A stretch of 10,000 bases of DNA, taken from Penaeus vannamei. Taxonomy: Eukaryota > Arthropoda > Malacostraca > Decapoda > Penaeidae. Shown here piece by piece: positions 1 to 8,999 of this stretch. The translations under genes and the position numbers were made by a program. Location: the NCBI RefSeq assembly GCF_042767895.1, contig NC_091567.1, positions 2,488,685 to 2,498,684 of the forward strand, written 5' to 3'. The first letter of the stretch is position 1. Every line of letters begins with the position of its first letter. The notes beneath the pieces are model-generated. The model was not told where the DNA came from, did no database searches, and was given only the letters and a program-made list of their open reading frames with translations.

Positions 1-177
1 AGTCTCCTGGTTAAATTTGAGTCTAGCCTAACCTAACCTAACCTAACCTAACCTAACCAACGTAACCTAACCTAACCTCCCCAAATTGCAGGTACTGTAA
101 CCTATCGTGGATTAGAGTGATTTACGATCAAGTTTATGTGAGAAAACGAAATTTGGAGTCTCCTGGTTAAATTTGAG

Positions 178-214
178 CCTAACCTAACCTAACCTAACCT
201 AACCTAACCTAACC
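178..214 (-). repeat. Variable telomere-type tract, CC(TAACC)n / (TTAGG)n
   Basis: Reference example of the first pentamer tract, present in every unit between the leader and aacg. Here n is 7. Across the window n runs from 3 (units at 3387 and 5240) to 22 (unit at 2381), mostly 5 to 9. It explains nearly all unit length differences: 55 of 63 unit lengths leave remainder 1 when divided by 5, and the other eight have a visible cause (gain or loss of aacg, or a 1- or 3-base indel). TTAGG lies on the minus strand, so in native telomeric orientation the chromosome end would be toward base 1. Step-wise gain and loss suggests replication slippage or unequal exchange; telomerase addition is not needed to explain it. 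Confidence 0.93.
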
Positions 215-233
215 AACGTAACCTAACCTAACC
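215..233. repeat. aacg interruption plus fixed (TAACC)3 tract
   Basis: In the reference unit aacg (215-218) breaks the pentamer phase by four bases and is followed by exactly three TAACC before the core. Every unit that has the interruption keeps three pentamers here, even when they carry substitutions (for example taagc near 6380, ctacc near 7491 and gaacc near 9539). This contrasts sharply with the variable tract next to it. The interruption is read as aatg in seven units (2612, 3387, 6318, 6464, 7107, 7575, 8504), as aacc in those at 2934 and 3806, and as tacg in the unit at 5376. It is absent in units 3523 and 8818 and doubled in units 6771 and 8174. Confidence 0.92.
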
Positions 234-238
234 TCCCC
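222..238 (-). other. Conserved G-rich motif at the tract/core junction, possible two-tier G-quadruplex
   Basis: On the minus strand the junction of the fixed tract and the core reads ggggaggttaggttagg, four or more runs of at least two G in 17 bases. It recurs at the same place in most units. Changes that weaken it are few: unit 952 (acttcccc), 1762 (ttccc), 5376 (tcccat), 6464 (catcccc), 8174 and 9000 (tccac), 8655 and 9790 (3-base losses). TTAGG repeats are known to be able to form two-tier quadruplexes, and the complementary C-strand could form an i-motif. Formation here is an inference from composition. Confidence 0.45.
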
Positions 239-312
239 AAATTGCAGGTACTGTAACCTATCGTGGATTAGAGTGATTTACGATCAAGTTTATGTGAGAA
301 AACGAAATTTGG
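234..312. repeat. Conserved 79-bp non-telomeric core of the unit
   Basis: Reference example of the most conserved part of the unit. It begins tccccaaatt and ends gaaatttgg. A 7-base inverted repeat, CCAAATT (237-243) and AATTTGG (306-312), brackets the core with 62 bases between the arms. The last AAATTTG (305-311) is repeated directly 20 bases downstream in the next leader (325-331), where it continues AAATTTGAG against AAATTTGGAG in the core. This suggests a small ancient internal duplication. I recognise no match to a known gene, tRNA, 5S rRNA or transposon end, and there are no A-box or B-box-like elements that I can support. Confidence 0.85.
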
Positions 313-2380
313 AGTCTCCTGGTTAAATTTGAGCCTAACCTAACCTAACCTAACCTAACCTAACCTAACCTAACCAACGTAACCTAACCTAACCTCCCCA
401 AATTGCAGGTACTGTAACCTATCGTGGATTAGAGTGATTTACGATCAAGTTTATGTGAGAAAACGAAATTTGGAGTCTCCTGGTTAAATTTGAGCCTAAC
501 CTAACCTAACCTAACCTAACCTAACCTATCCAACGTAACCTAACCTAACCTCCCCAAATTGCAGGTACTGTAACCTATCGTGGATTAGAGTGATTTACGA
601 TCAAGTTTATGTGAGAAAACGAAATTTGGAGTCTCCTGGTTAAATTTGAGCCTAACCTAACCTAACCTAACCTAACCTAACCTAACCTAACCAACGTAAC
701 CTAACCTAACCTCCCCAAATTGCAGGTACTGTAACCTATCGTGGATTAGAGTGATTTACGATCAAGTTTATGTGAGAAAACGAAATTTGGAGTCTCCTGG
801 TTAAATTTGAGCCTAACCTAACCTAACCTAACCTAACCTAACCTAACCTAACCAACGTAACCTAACCTAACCTCCCCAAATTGCAGGTACTGTAACCTAT
901 CGTGGATTAGAGTGATTTACGATCAAGTTTATGTGAGAAAACGAAATTTGGAGTCTCCTGGTTAAATTTGAGCCTAACCTAACCTAACCTAACCTAACCT
1001 AACCTAACCTAACCTAACCAACGTAACCTAACCTAACTTCCCCAAATTGCAGGTACTGTAACCTATCGTGGATTAGAGTGATTTACGATCAAGTTTATGT
1101 GAGAAAACGAAATTTGGAGTCTCCTGGTTAAATTTGAGCCTAACCTAACCTAACCTAACCTAACCTAACCTAACCAACGTAACCTAACCTAACCTCCCCA
1201 AATTGCAGGTACTGTAACCTATCGTGGATTAGAGTGATTTACGATCAAGTTTATGTGAGAAAACGAAATTTGGAGTCTCCTGGTTAAATTTGAGCCTAAC
1301 CTAACCTAACCTAACCTAACCTAACCTAACCAACGTAACCTAACCTAACCTCCCCAAATTGCAGGTACTGTAACCTATCGTGGATTAGAGTGATTTACGA
1401 TCAAGTTTATGTGAGAAAACGAAATTTGTAGTCTCCTGGTTAAATTTGAGCCTAACCTAACCTAACCTAACCTAACCTAACCTAACCTAACCTAACCAAC
1501 GTAACCTAACCTAACCTCCCCAAATTGCAGGTACTGTAACCTATCGTGGATTAGAGTGATTTACGATCAAGTTTATGTGAGAAAACGAAATTTGGAGTCT
1601 CCTGGTTAAATTTGAGCCTAACCTAACCTAACCTAACCTAACCTAACCTAACCTAACCTAACCAACGTAACCTAACCTAACCTCCCCAAATTGCAGGTAC
1701 TGTAACCTATCGTGGATTAGAGTGATTTACGATCAAGTTTATGTGAGAAAACGAAATTTGGAGTCTCCTGGTTAAATTTGAGCCTAACCTAACCTAACCT
1801 AACCAACGTAACCTAACCTAACCTTCCCAAATTGCAGGTACTGTAACCTATCGTGGATTAGAGTGATTTACGATCAAGTTTATGTGAGAAAACGAAATTT
1901 GGAGTCTCCTGGTTAAATTTGAGCCTAACCTAACCTAACCTAACCTAACCTAACCTAACCTAACCAACGTAACCTAACCTAACCTCCCCAAATTCCAGGT
2001 ACTGTAACCTATCATGGATAAGAGTGATTTACGATCAAGTTTATGTGAGAAAACGAAATTTGGAGTCTCCTGGTTAAATTTGAGCCTAACCTAACCTAAC
2101 TTAACCTAACCTAACCTAACCTAACCTAACCAACGTAACCTAACCTAACCTCCCCAAATTGCAGGTACTGTAACCTATCGTGGATTAGAGTGATTTACGA
2201 TCAAGTTTATGTGAGAAAACGAAATTTTGAGTCTCCTGGTTAAATTTGAGCCTAACCTAACCTAACCTAACCTAACCTAACCAACGTAACCTAACCTAAC
2301 CTCCCCAAATTGCAGGTACTGTAACCTATCGTGGATTAGAGTGATTTACGATCAAGTTTATGTGAGAAAACGAAATTTGG

Positions 2381-2611
2381 AGTCTCCTGGTTAAATTTGA
2401 GCCGAACCTAACCTAACCTAACCTAACCTAACCTAACCTAACCTAACCTAACCTAACCTAACCTAACCTAACCTAACCTAACCTAACCTAACCTAACCTA
2501 ACCTAACCTAACCAACGTAACCTAACCTAACCTCCCCAAATTGCAGGTACTGTAACCTATCGTGGATTAGAGTGATTTACGATCAAGTTTATGTGAGAAA
2601 ACGAAATTTGG
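2381..2611. repeat. Expanded unit, 231 bp, 22-pentamer tract
   Basis: This is the longest unit. The tract after the leader has 22 pentamers; the first is a variant gaacc (2404-2408), followed by 21 perfect TAACC (2409-2513). The interruption aacg follows at 2514-2517, then the usual three TAACC and a normal core. The perfect run is 105 bases, more than twice the usual tract, and carries no substitution, so the expansion is probably recent. The gaacc variant at the same place also occurs in unit 7736, which has only five pentamers. Confidence 0.93.
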
Positions 2612-3522
2612 AGTCTCCTGGTTAAATTTGAGCCTAACCTAACCTAACCTAACCTAACCTAACCTAACCAATGTAACCTAACCTAACCTCCCCAAATTGC
2701 AGGTACTGTAACCTATCGTGGATTAGAGTGATTTACGATCAAGTTTATGAGAGAAAACGAAATTTGGAGTCTCCTGGTTAAATTTGAGCCTAACCTAATC
2801 TAACCTAACCTAACCTAACCTAACCTAACCTAACCAACGTAACCTAACCTAACCTCCCCAAATTGCAGGTACTGTAACCTATCGTGGATTAGAGTGATTT
2901 ACGATCAAGTTTATGCGAGAAAACGAAATTTGGAGTCTCCTGGTTAAATTTGAGCCTAACCTAACCTAACCTAACCTAACCTAACCAACCTAACCTAACC
3001 TAACCTCCCCAAATTGCAGGTACTGTAACCTATCGTGGATTAGAGTGATTTACGATCAAGTTTATGTGAGAAAACGAAATTTGGAGTCTCCTGGTTAAAT
3101 TTGAGCCTAACCTAACCTAACCTAACCTAACCTAACCTAACCAACGTAACCTAACCTAACCTCCCCAAATTGCAGGTACTGTAACCTATCGTGGATTAGA
3201 GTGATTTACGATCAAGTTTATGTGAGAAAACGAAATTTGGAGTCTCCTGGTTAAATTTGAGCCTAACCTAACCTAACCTAACCTAACCAACGTAACCTAA
3301 CCTAACCTCCCCAAATTGCAGGTACTGTAACCTATCGTGGATTAGAGTGATTTACGATCAAGTTTATGTGAGAAAACGAAATTTGGAGTCTCCTGGTTAA
3401 ATTTGAGCCTAACCTAACCTAACCAATGTAACTTAACCTAACCTCCCCAAATTGCAGGTACTGTAACCTATCGTGGATTAGAGTGATTTACGATCAAGTT
3501 TATGTGAGAAAACGAAATTTGG

Positions 3523-3654
3523 AGTCTCCTGGTTAAATTTGAGCTTAACCTAACCTAACCTAACCTAACCTAACCTCCCCAAATACCAGGTACCGTAACC
3601 TTTCCTGGATTAGAGTGATTTACGATCAAGTTTATGTGAGAAAACGAAATTTGG
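3523..3654. repeat. Shortest, diverged unit without the aacg interruption (132 bp)
   Basis: The leader ends gagcttaacc, then a single pentamer tract (six in all) runs directly into tcccc with no aacg. The core start is altered: aaataccaggtaccgtaacc and tttcctggatt against aaattgcaggtactgtaacc and tatcgtggatt. That gives several substitutions in about 40 bases, whereas the second half of the core is normal. The length of 132 fits loss of the 4-base interruption. Ccagg in place of gcagg is shared with the only other unit lacking aacg (8818) and with units 1903, 4289 and 5089. This looks like an older or minor subfamily, or a mosaic of it and the common type. Confidence 0.9.
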
Positions 3655-3971
3655 AGTCTCCTGGTTAAATTTGAGCCTAATCTAACCTAACCTAACCTAA
3701 CCTAACCAACGTAACCTAACCTAACCTCCCCAAATTGCAGGTACTGTAACCTATCGTGGATTAGAGTGATTTACGATCAAGTTTATGTGAGAAAACGAAA
3801 TTTGGAGTCTCCTGATTAAATTTGAGCCTAACCTAACCTAACCTAACCTAACCTAACCTAACCTAACCTAACCAACCTAACCTAACCTAACCTCCCCAAA
3901 TTGCAGGTACTGTAACCTATCGTGGATTAGAGTGATTTACGATCAAGTTTATGTAATAAAACGAAATTTGG

Positions 3972-4127
3972 AGTCTCCTGGTTAAATTTTAACCTAACCT
4001 AACCTAACCTAACCTAACCTAACCTAACCAACGTAACCTAACCTAACCTCCCCAAATTGCAGGTACTGTAACCTATCGTGGATTAGAGTGATTTACGATC
4101 AAGTTTATGTGAGAAAACGAAATTTGG
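3972..4127. repeat. Unit with leader end converted to a pentamer
   Basis: In this unit the leader reads ttaaattttaacc: the five bases gagcc at 3990-3994 are replaced by taacc, in phase with the tract, which is thereby one pentamer longer while the unit length stays 156. Several substitutions that all yield the pentamer are less likely than a copying event from the tract into its edge, for example slippage or conversion. The preceding unit also differs near its end (gtaataaaac near 3954-3962 against gtgagaaaac). Confidence 0.8.
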
Positions 4128-5375
4128 AGTCTCCTGGTTAAATTTGAGCCTAACCTAACCTAACCTAACCTAACCTAACCTAACCTAACCAACGTAACCT
4201 AACCTAACCTCCCCAAATTGCAGGTACTGTAACCTATCGTGGATTAGAGTGATTTACGATCAAGTTTATGTGAGAAAACGAAATTTGGAGTCTCCTGGTT
4301 AAATTTGAGCCTAACCTAACCTAACCTAACCTAACCTAACCTAACCTAACCAACGTAACCTAACCTAACCTCCCCAAATTCCAGGTACTGTAACCTATCG
4401 TGGATTAGAGTGATTTACGATCAAGTTTATGTGAGAAAACGAAATTTGGAGTCTCCTGGTTAAATTTGAGCCTAACCTAACCTAACCTAACCTAACCTAA
4501 CCTAACCTAACCTAACCAACGTAACCTAACCTAACCTCCCCAAATTGCAGGTACTGTAACCTATCGTGGATTAGAGTGATTTACGATCAAGTTTATGTGA
4601 GAAAACGAAATTTGGAGTCTCCTGGTTAAATTTGAGCTTAACCTAACCTAACCTAACCTAACCTAACCAACGTAACCTAACCTAACCTCCCCAAATTGCA
4701 GGTACTGTAACCTATCGTGGATTAGAGTGATTTACGATCAAGTTTATGTGAGAAAACGAAATTTGGAGTCTCCTGGTTAAATTTGAGCCTAACCTAACCT
4801 AACCTAACCTAACCTAACTTAACCTAACCTAACCAACGTAACCTAACCTAACCTCCCCAAATTGCAGGTACTGTAACCTATCGTGGATTAGAGTGATTTA
4901 CGATCAAGTTTATGTGAGAAAACGAAATTTGGAGTCTCCTGGTTAAATTTGAGCCTAACCTAACCTAACCTAACCTAACCTAACCTAACCAACGTAACCT
5001 AACCTAACCTCCCCAAATTGCAGGTACTGTAACCTATCGTGGATTAGAGTGATTTACGATCAAGTTTATGTGAGAAAACGAAATTTGGAGTCTCCTGGAT
5101 AAATTTGAGCCTAACCTAACCTAACCTAACCTAACCTAACCAACGTAACCTAACCTAACCTCCCCAAATTCCAGGTACTGTAACCTATCGTGGATTAGAG
5201 TGATTTACGATCAAGTTTATGTGAGAAAACGAAATTTGGAGTCTCCTGGTTAAATTTGAGCCTAACCTAACCTAACCAACGTAACCTAATCTAACCTCCC
5301 CAAATTGCAGGTACTGTAACCTATCGTGGATTAGAGTGATTTACGATCAAGTTTATGTGAGAAAACGAAATTTGG

Positions 5376-5673
5376 AGTCTCCTGGTTAAATTTGAGCCTA
5401 ACCTAACCTAACCTAACCTAACCTAACCTAACCTACGTAACCTAACCTAACCTCCCATAATGACAGGTACTGTAACCTATCGTAGATTAGAGTGATTTAC
5501 GATCAAGTTTATGTGAGAAAACGAAATTTGGAGTCTCCTGGTTAAATTTGAGCCTAACCTAACCTAACCTAACCAACGTAACCTAACTTAACCTCCCCAA
5601 ATTGCAGGTACTGTAACCTATCGTGGATTAGCGTGATTTACGATCAAGTTTTAAGTGAGAAAACGATATTTTG
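5376..5673. repeat. Pair of diverged units
   Basis: Unit 5376 has tacg for aacg, cctcccataatgacagg for cctccccaaattgcagg (four changes within 9 bases) and cgtagatt for cgtggatt. Unit 5532 has aactt in the fixed tract, ttagcgtg for ttagagtg, an extra t with a further change (gttttaagtgag for gtttatgtgag), and cgatattttgag for cgaaatttggag, giving the odd length of 142. These are among the most changed units in the window. The tttaagt and attttgag changes recur together in unit 7575. Confidence 0.88.
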
Positions 5674-6317
5674 AGTCTCCTGGTTAAATTTGAGCCTAAC
5701 CTAACCTAACCTAACCTAACCTAACCTAACCTAACCAACGTAACCTAACCTAACCTCCCCAAATTGCAGGTACTGTAACCTACCGTGGATTAGAGTGATT
5801 TACGATCAAGTTTATGTGAGAAAACGAAATTTGGAGTCTCCTGGTTAAATTTGAGCCTAACCTAACCTAACCTAACCTAACCTAACCTAACCTAACCAAC
5901 GTAACCTAACCTAACCTCCCCAAATTGCAGGTACTGTAACCTATCGTGGATTAGAGTGATTTACGATCAAGTTTATGTGAGAAAACGAAATTTGGAGTCT
6001 CCTGGTTAAATTTGAGCCTAACCTAACCTAACCTAACCTAACCTAACCAACGTAACCTAACCTAACCTCCCCAAATTGCAGGTACTGTAACCTATCGTGG
6101 ATTAGAGTGATTTACGATCAAGTTTATGTGAGAAAACGAAATTTGGAGTCTCCTGGTTAAATTTGAGTTTAACCTAACCTAACCTAACCTAACCTAACCT
6201 AACCTAACCTAACCTAACCAACGTAACCTAACCTAACCTCCCCAAATTGCAGATACTGTAACCTATCGTGGATTAGAGTGATTTACGATCAAGTTTATGT
6301 GAGAAAACGAAATTTGG

Positions 6318-6609
6318 AGTCTCCTGGTTAAATTTGAGCCTAACCTAACCTAACCTAACCTAACCAATGTAACCTAACCTAAGCTCCCCAAATTGCAGGT
6401 ACTGTAACCTATCGTGGATTAGAGTGATTTACGATCTAATTTATGTGAGAAAACGAAATTTCGTGTCTCCTGGTTAAATTTGAGCCTAACCTAACCTAAG
6501 CTAACCTAACCAATGTAACCTAACCTAACATCCCCAAATTGCAGGTACTGTAACCTATCGTGGATCAGAGTGATTTACGATCAAGTTTATGTGAGAAAAC
6601 GAAATTTGG
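6318..6609. repeat. Adjacent diverged units sharing aatg
   Basis: Both units are 146 bases and both have aatg for aacg, the only adjacent pair with this variant. Unit 6318 also has taagc in the fixed tract, gatctaattt for gatcaagttt, and ends tttcgtgtctcc where other copies read tttggagtctcc. Unit 6464 has taagc in the variable tract, catcccc at the core edge and ggatcagag for ggattagag. The shared variant and length suggest a local tandem duplication followed by independent change. Confidence 0.85.
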
Positions 6610-6770
6610 AGTCTCCTTGTTAAATTTGAGCCTAACCTAACCTAACCTAACCTAACCTAACCTAACCTAACCAACGTAACCTAACCTAACCTCCCCAAAT
6701 TGCAGGTACTGTAACTTGTCGTGGATTAGAGTGATTTACGATCAAGTTTATGTGAGAAAACGAAATTTTG

Positions 6771-6950
6771 AGTCTCCTGGTTAAATTTGAGCCTAACCTA
6801 ACCTAACCTAACCTAACCTAACCAACGTAACCTAACCTAACCTAACCTAACCAACGTGACCTAACTTAACCTCCCCAAATTGCAGGTACTGTAACCTATC
6901 GTGGATTAGTGTGATTTACGATCAAGTTTATGTGAGAAAACGAAATTTGG
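6771..6950. repeat. 180-bp unit with doubled aacg block (first of two)
   Basis: After the leader come six pentamers, aacg, five pentamers, a second aacg, then three pentamers (tgacc, taact and taacc, the first two changed) and the core. The pattern 6-aacg-5-aacg-3 accounts exactly for 180 bases. It would arise if unequal exchange or slippage between two units duplicated the tract together with its interruption. The core has ttagtgtg for ttagagtg. Unit 8174 has the same architecture. Confidence 0.92.
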
Positions 6951-8173
6951 AGTCTCCTGGTTAAATTTGAGCCTAACCTAACCTAACCTAACCTAACCTA
7001 ACCTAACCAACGTAACCTAACCTAACCTCCCCAAATTGCAGGTACTGTAACCTATCGTGGATTAGAGTGATTTACGATCAAGTTTATGTGAGAAAACGAT
7101 ATTTGGAGTCTCCTTGTTAAATTTGAGCCTAACCTAACCTACCCTAACCAATGTAACCTAACCTAACCTCCCCAAATTGCAGGTACTGTAATCTATCGTG
7201 GATTAGAGTGATTTACGATCAAGTTTATGTGAGAAAACGAAATTTGGAGTCTTCTGGTTAAATTTGAGCCTAACCTAACCTAACCTAACCTAACCTAACC
7301 TAAACAACGTAACCTAACCTAACCTCCCCAAATTGCAGGTACTGTAACCTATCGTGGATTAGAGTGATTTACGATCAAGTTTATGTGAGAAAACGAAATT
7401 TGGAGTCTCCTGGTTAAATTTGAGCCTAACCTAACCTAACCTAACCTAACCTAACCTAACCTAACCTAACCTAACCAACGTAACCTAACCCTACCTCCCC
7501 AAATTGCAGGTACTGTAACCTATCGTGGATTAGAGTGATTTACGATCAAGTTTATGTGAGAAAACGAAATTTGGAGTCTCCTGGTTAAATTTGAGCCAAA
7601 CCTTACCTAACCTAACCTAACCTAACCTAACCTTACCAATGTAACCTAACCTAATCTCCCCAAATTGCAGGTACTGTAACCTATCGTGGATTAGAGTGAT
7701 TTACGATCAAGTTTAAGTAAGAAAACGAAATTTTGAGTCTCCTGGTTAAATTTGAGCCGAACCTAACCTAACCTAACCTAACCAACGTAACCTAACCTAA
7801 CCTCCCCAAATTGCAGGTACTGTAACCTATCGTGGATTAGAGTGATTTACGATCAAGTTTATGTGAGAAAACGAAATTTGGAGTCTCCTGGTTAAATTTG
7901 AGCCTAACCTAACCTAACCTAACCAACGTAACCTAACCTAACCTCCCCAAATTGCAGGTACTGTAACCTATCGTGGATTAGAGTGATTTACGATCAAGTT
8001 TATGTGAGGAAACGAAATTTGGAGTCTCCTGGTTAAATTTGAGCCTAACCTAACCTAACCTAACCTAACCTAACCAACGTAACCTAACCTAACCTCCCCA
8101 AATTGCAGGTACTGTAACCTATCGTGGATTAGAGTGATTTACGATCAAGTTTATGTGAGAAAACGAAATTTGG

Positions 8174-8353
8174 AGTCTCCTGGTTAAATTTGAGCCTAAC
8201 CTAACCTAACCTAACCTAACCTAACCAACGTAACCTAATCTAACCTAACCTAACCAACGTAACCTAACCTAACCTCCACAAATTGCAGGTACTGTAACCT
8301 ATCGTGGATTAGAGTGATTTACGATCAAGTTTATGTGAGAAAACGAAATTTGG
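8174..8353. repeat. 180-bp unit with doubled aacg block (second of two)
   Basis: This unit has the same 6-aacg-5-aacg-3 order and the same total length as unit 6771, nine units upstream. It differs by one taatc in the middle tract, a normal last tract, and tccac for tcccc at the core edge. Identical architecture points to one origin, copied by unequal exchange or conversion, followed by separate point changes. Confidence 0.92.
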
Positions 8354-8817
8354 AGTCTCCTGGTTAAATTTGAGCCTAACCTAACCTAACCTAACCTAAC
8401 CTAACCAACGTAACCTAACCTAATCTCCCCAAATTGCAGGTACTGTAACCTATCGTGGATTAGAGTGATTTACGATAAGTTTATGTGAGAAAACGAAATT
8501 TGGAGTCTCCTGGTTAAATTTGAGCCTAACCTAACCTAACCTAACCTAACCTAACCAATGTAACCTAACCTAACCTCCCCAAATTGCAGGTACTGTAACC
8601 TATCGTGGATTAGAGTGATTTACGATCAAGTTTATGTGAGAAAACGAAATTTGGAGTCTCCTGGTTAAATTTGAGCCTAACCTAACCTAACCTAACCTAA
8701 CCTAACCTAACCTAACCTAACCAACGTAACCTAGCCTAACCCCAAATTGCAGGTACTGTAACCTATCGTGGATTAGAGTGATTTACGATCAAGTTTATGT
8801 GAGAAAACGAAATTTGG
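8354..8817. repeat. Three units, two with small core deletions
   Basis: Unit 8354 (150 bp) has lost one c in gatcaag (reads gataag near 8475) and has taatc as the last pentamer of its fixed tract. Unit 8504 (151 bp) has aatg for aacg. Unit 8655 (163 bp) reads tagcctaaccccaaatt at the tract/core edge, a net loss of three bases. These are among the few indels in the window that are not multiples of five. Confidence 0.85.
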
Positions 8818-8999
8818 AGTCTCCTGGTTAAATTTGAGCCTAACCTAACCTAACCTAACCTAACCTAACCTAACCTAACCTAACCTAACCTAACCTAACC
8901 TAACCTAACCTAACCTAACCTCCCCAAATTCCAGGTTCTGTAACCTATCGTGGATTAGAGTGATTTACGATCAAGTTTATGTGAGAAAACGAAATTTGG
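8818..8999. repeat. 182-bp unit without aacg, 16 uninterrupted pentamers
   Basis: After the leader there are 16 perfect TAACC (8841-8920) that pass straight into tcccc, with no aacg. The core has attccaggttctg for attgcaggtactg. It shares the missing interruption and the ccagg variant with unit 3523, although the two differ in tract length and in the rest of the core. The length of 182 fits the formula for a unit without the 4-base spacer. Confidence 0.92.

Larger units (their letters stand above)
157..312. repeat. Reference copy of the satellite unit (156 bp)
   Basis: This copy has the commonest length (14 of 63 copies) and no private variant, so it serves as reference. Its parts are: leader 157-177; CC plus seven TAACC 178-214; interruption aacg 215-218; three TAACC 219-233; core 234-312. 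The core has a C-rich edge (tcccc), a stretch gcaggtactgtaacctatcg that includes one isolated TAACC, then gtggattagagtgatttacg and gatcaagtttatgtgagaaa, and ends aacgaaatttgg. There are four CpG sites: one in aacg and three in the core. The unit boundary is arbitrary because the array is continuous. At 156 bases the unit is close to one nucleosome repeat, as is common for satellites; that is a general observation, not evidence of function. Confidence 0.95.
1..1902. repeat. Most uniform segment of the array (12 units)
   Basis: Twelve units with very few departures from the reference outside tract length: tctag in place of the first CCTAA in unit 1 (near 22-28), tatcc before aacg in unit 474, acttcccc in unit 952, a g-to-t change at 1429 and ttccc in unit 1762. 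Tract length ranges from 4 to 9 pentamers. Uniformity like this is expected where copies are exchanged or copied often. If the orientation argument holds, this is also the end-ward side of the window. Confidence 0.7.

Noticed and set aside
1..60. Chromosome terminus within the window
   Set aside because: No stretch of pure TTAGG longer than about 105 bases is present and units continue to both edges, so the window lies inside the array.
178..218. Telomerase RNA template region
   Set aside because: A template carries only about one and a half C-strand repeats within a structured RNA gene; here there are 3-22 repeats in each of dozens of tandem copies.
239..258. Splice-site-like sequence ttgcag/gtactg
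   Set aside because: The AG-GT match is short and occurs in every unit with no exon on either side; it is expected by chance.
234..312. CENP-B-box-like motif or other centromere signature in the core
   Set aside because: I could not find a convincing match to the CENP-B box on either strand; centromeric location is not supported by the sequence, though not excluded.
303..315. Sm-site-like AAATTTGG suggesting a small nuclear RNA gene
   Set aside because: The match is weak (few T, interrupted) and there is no promoter element or stem-loop around it.
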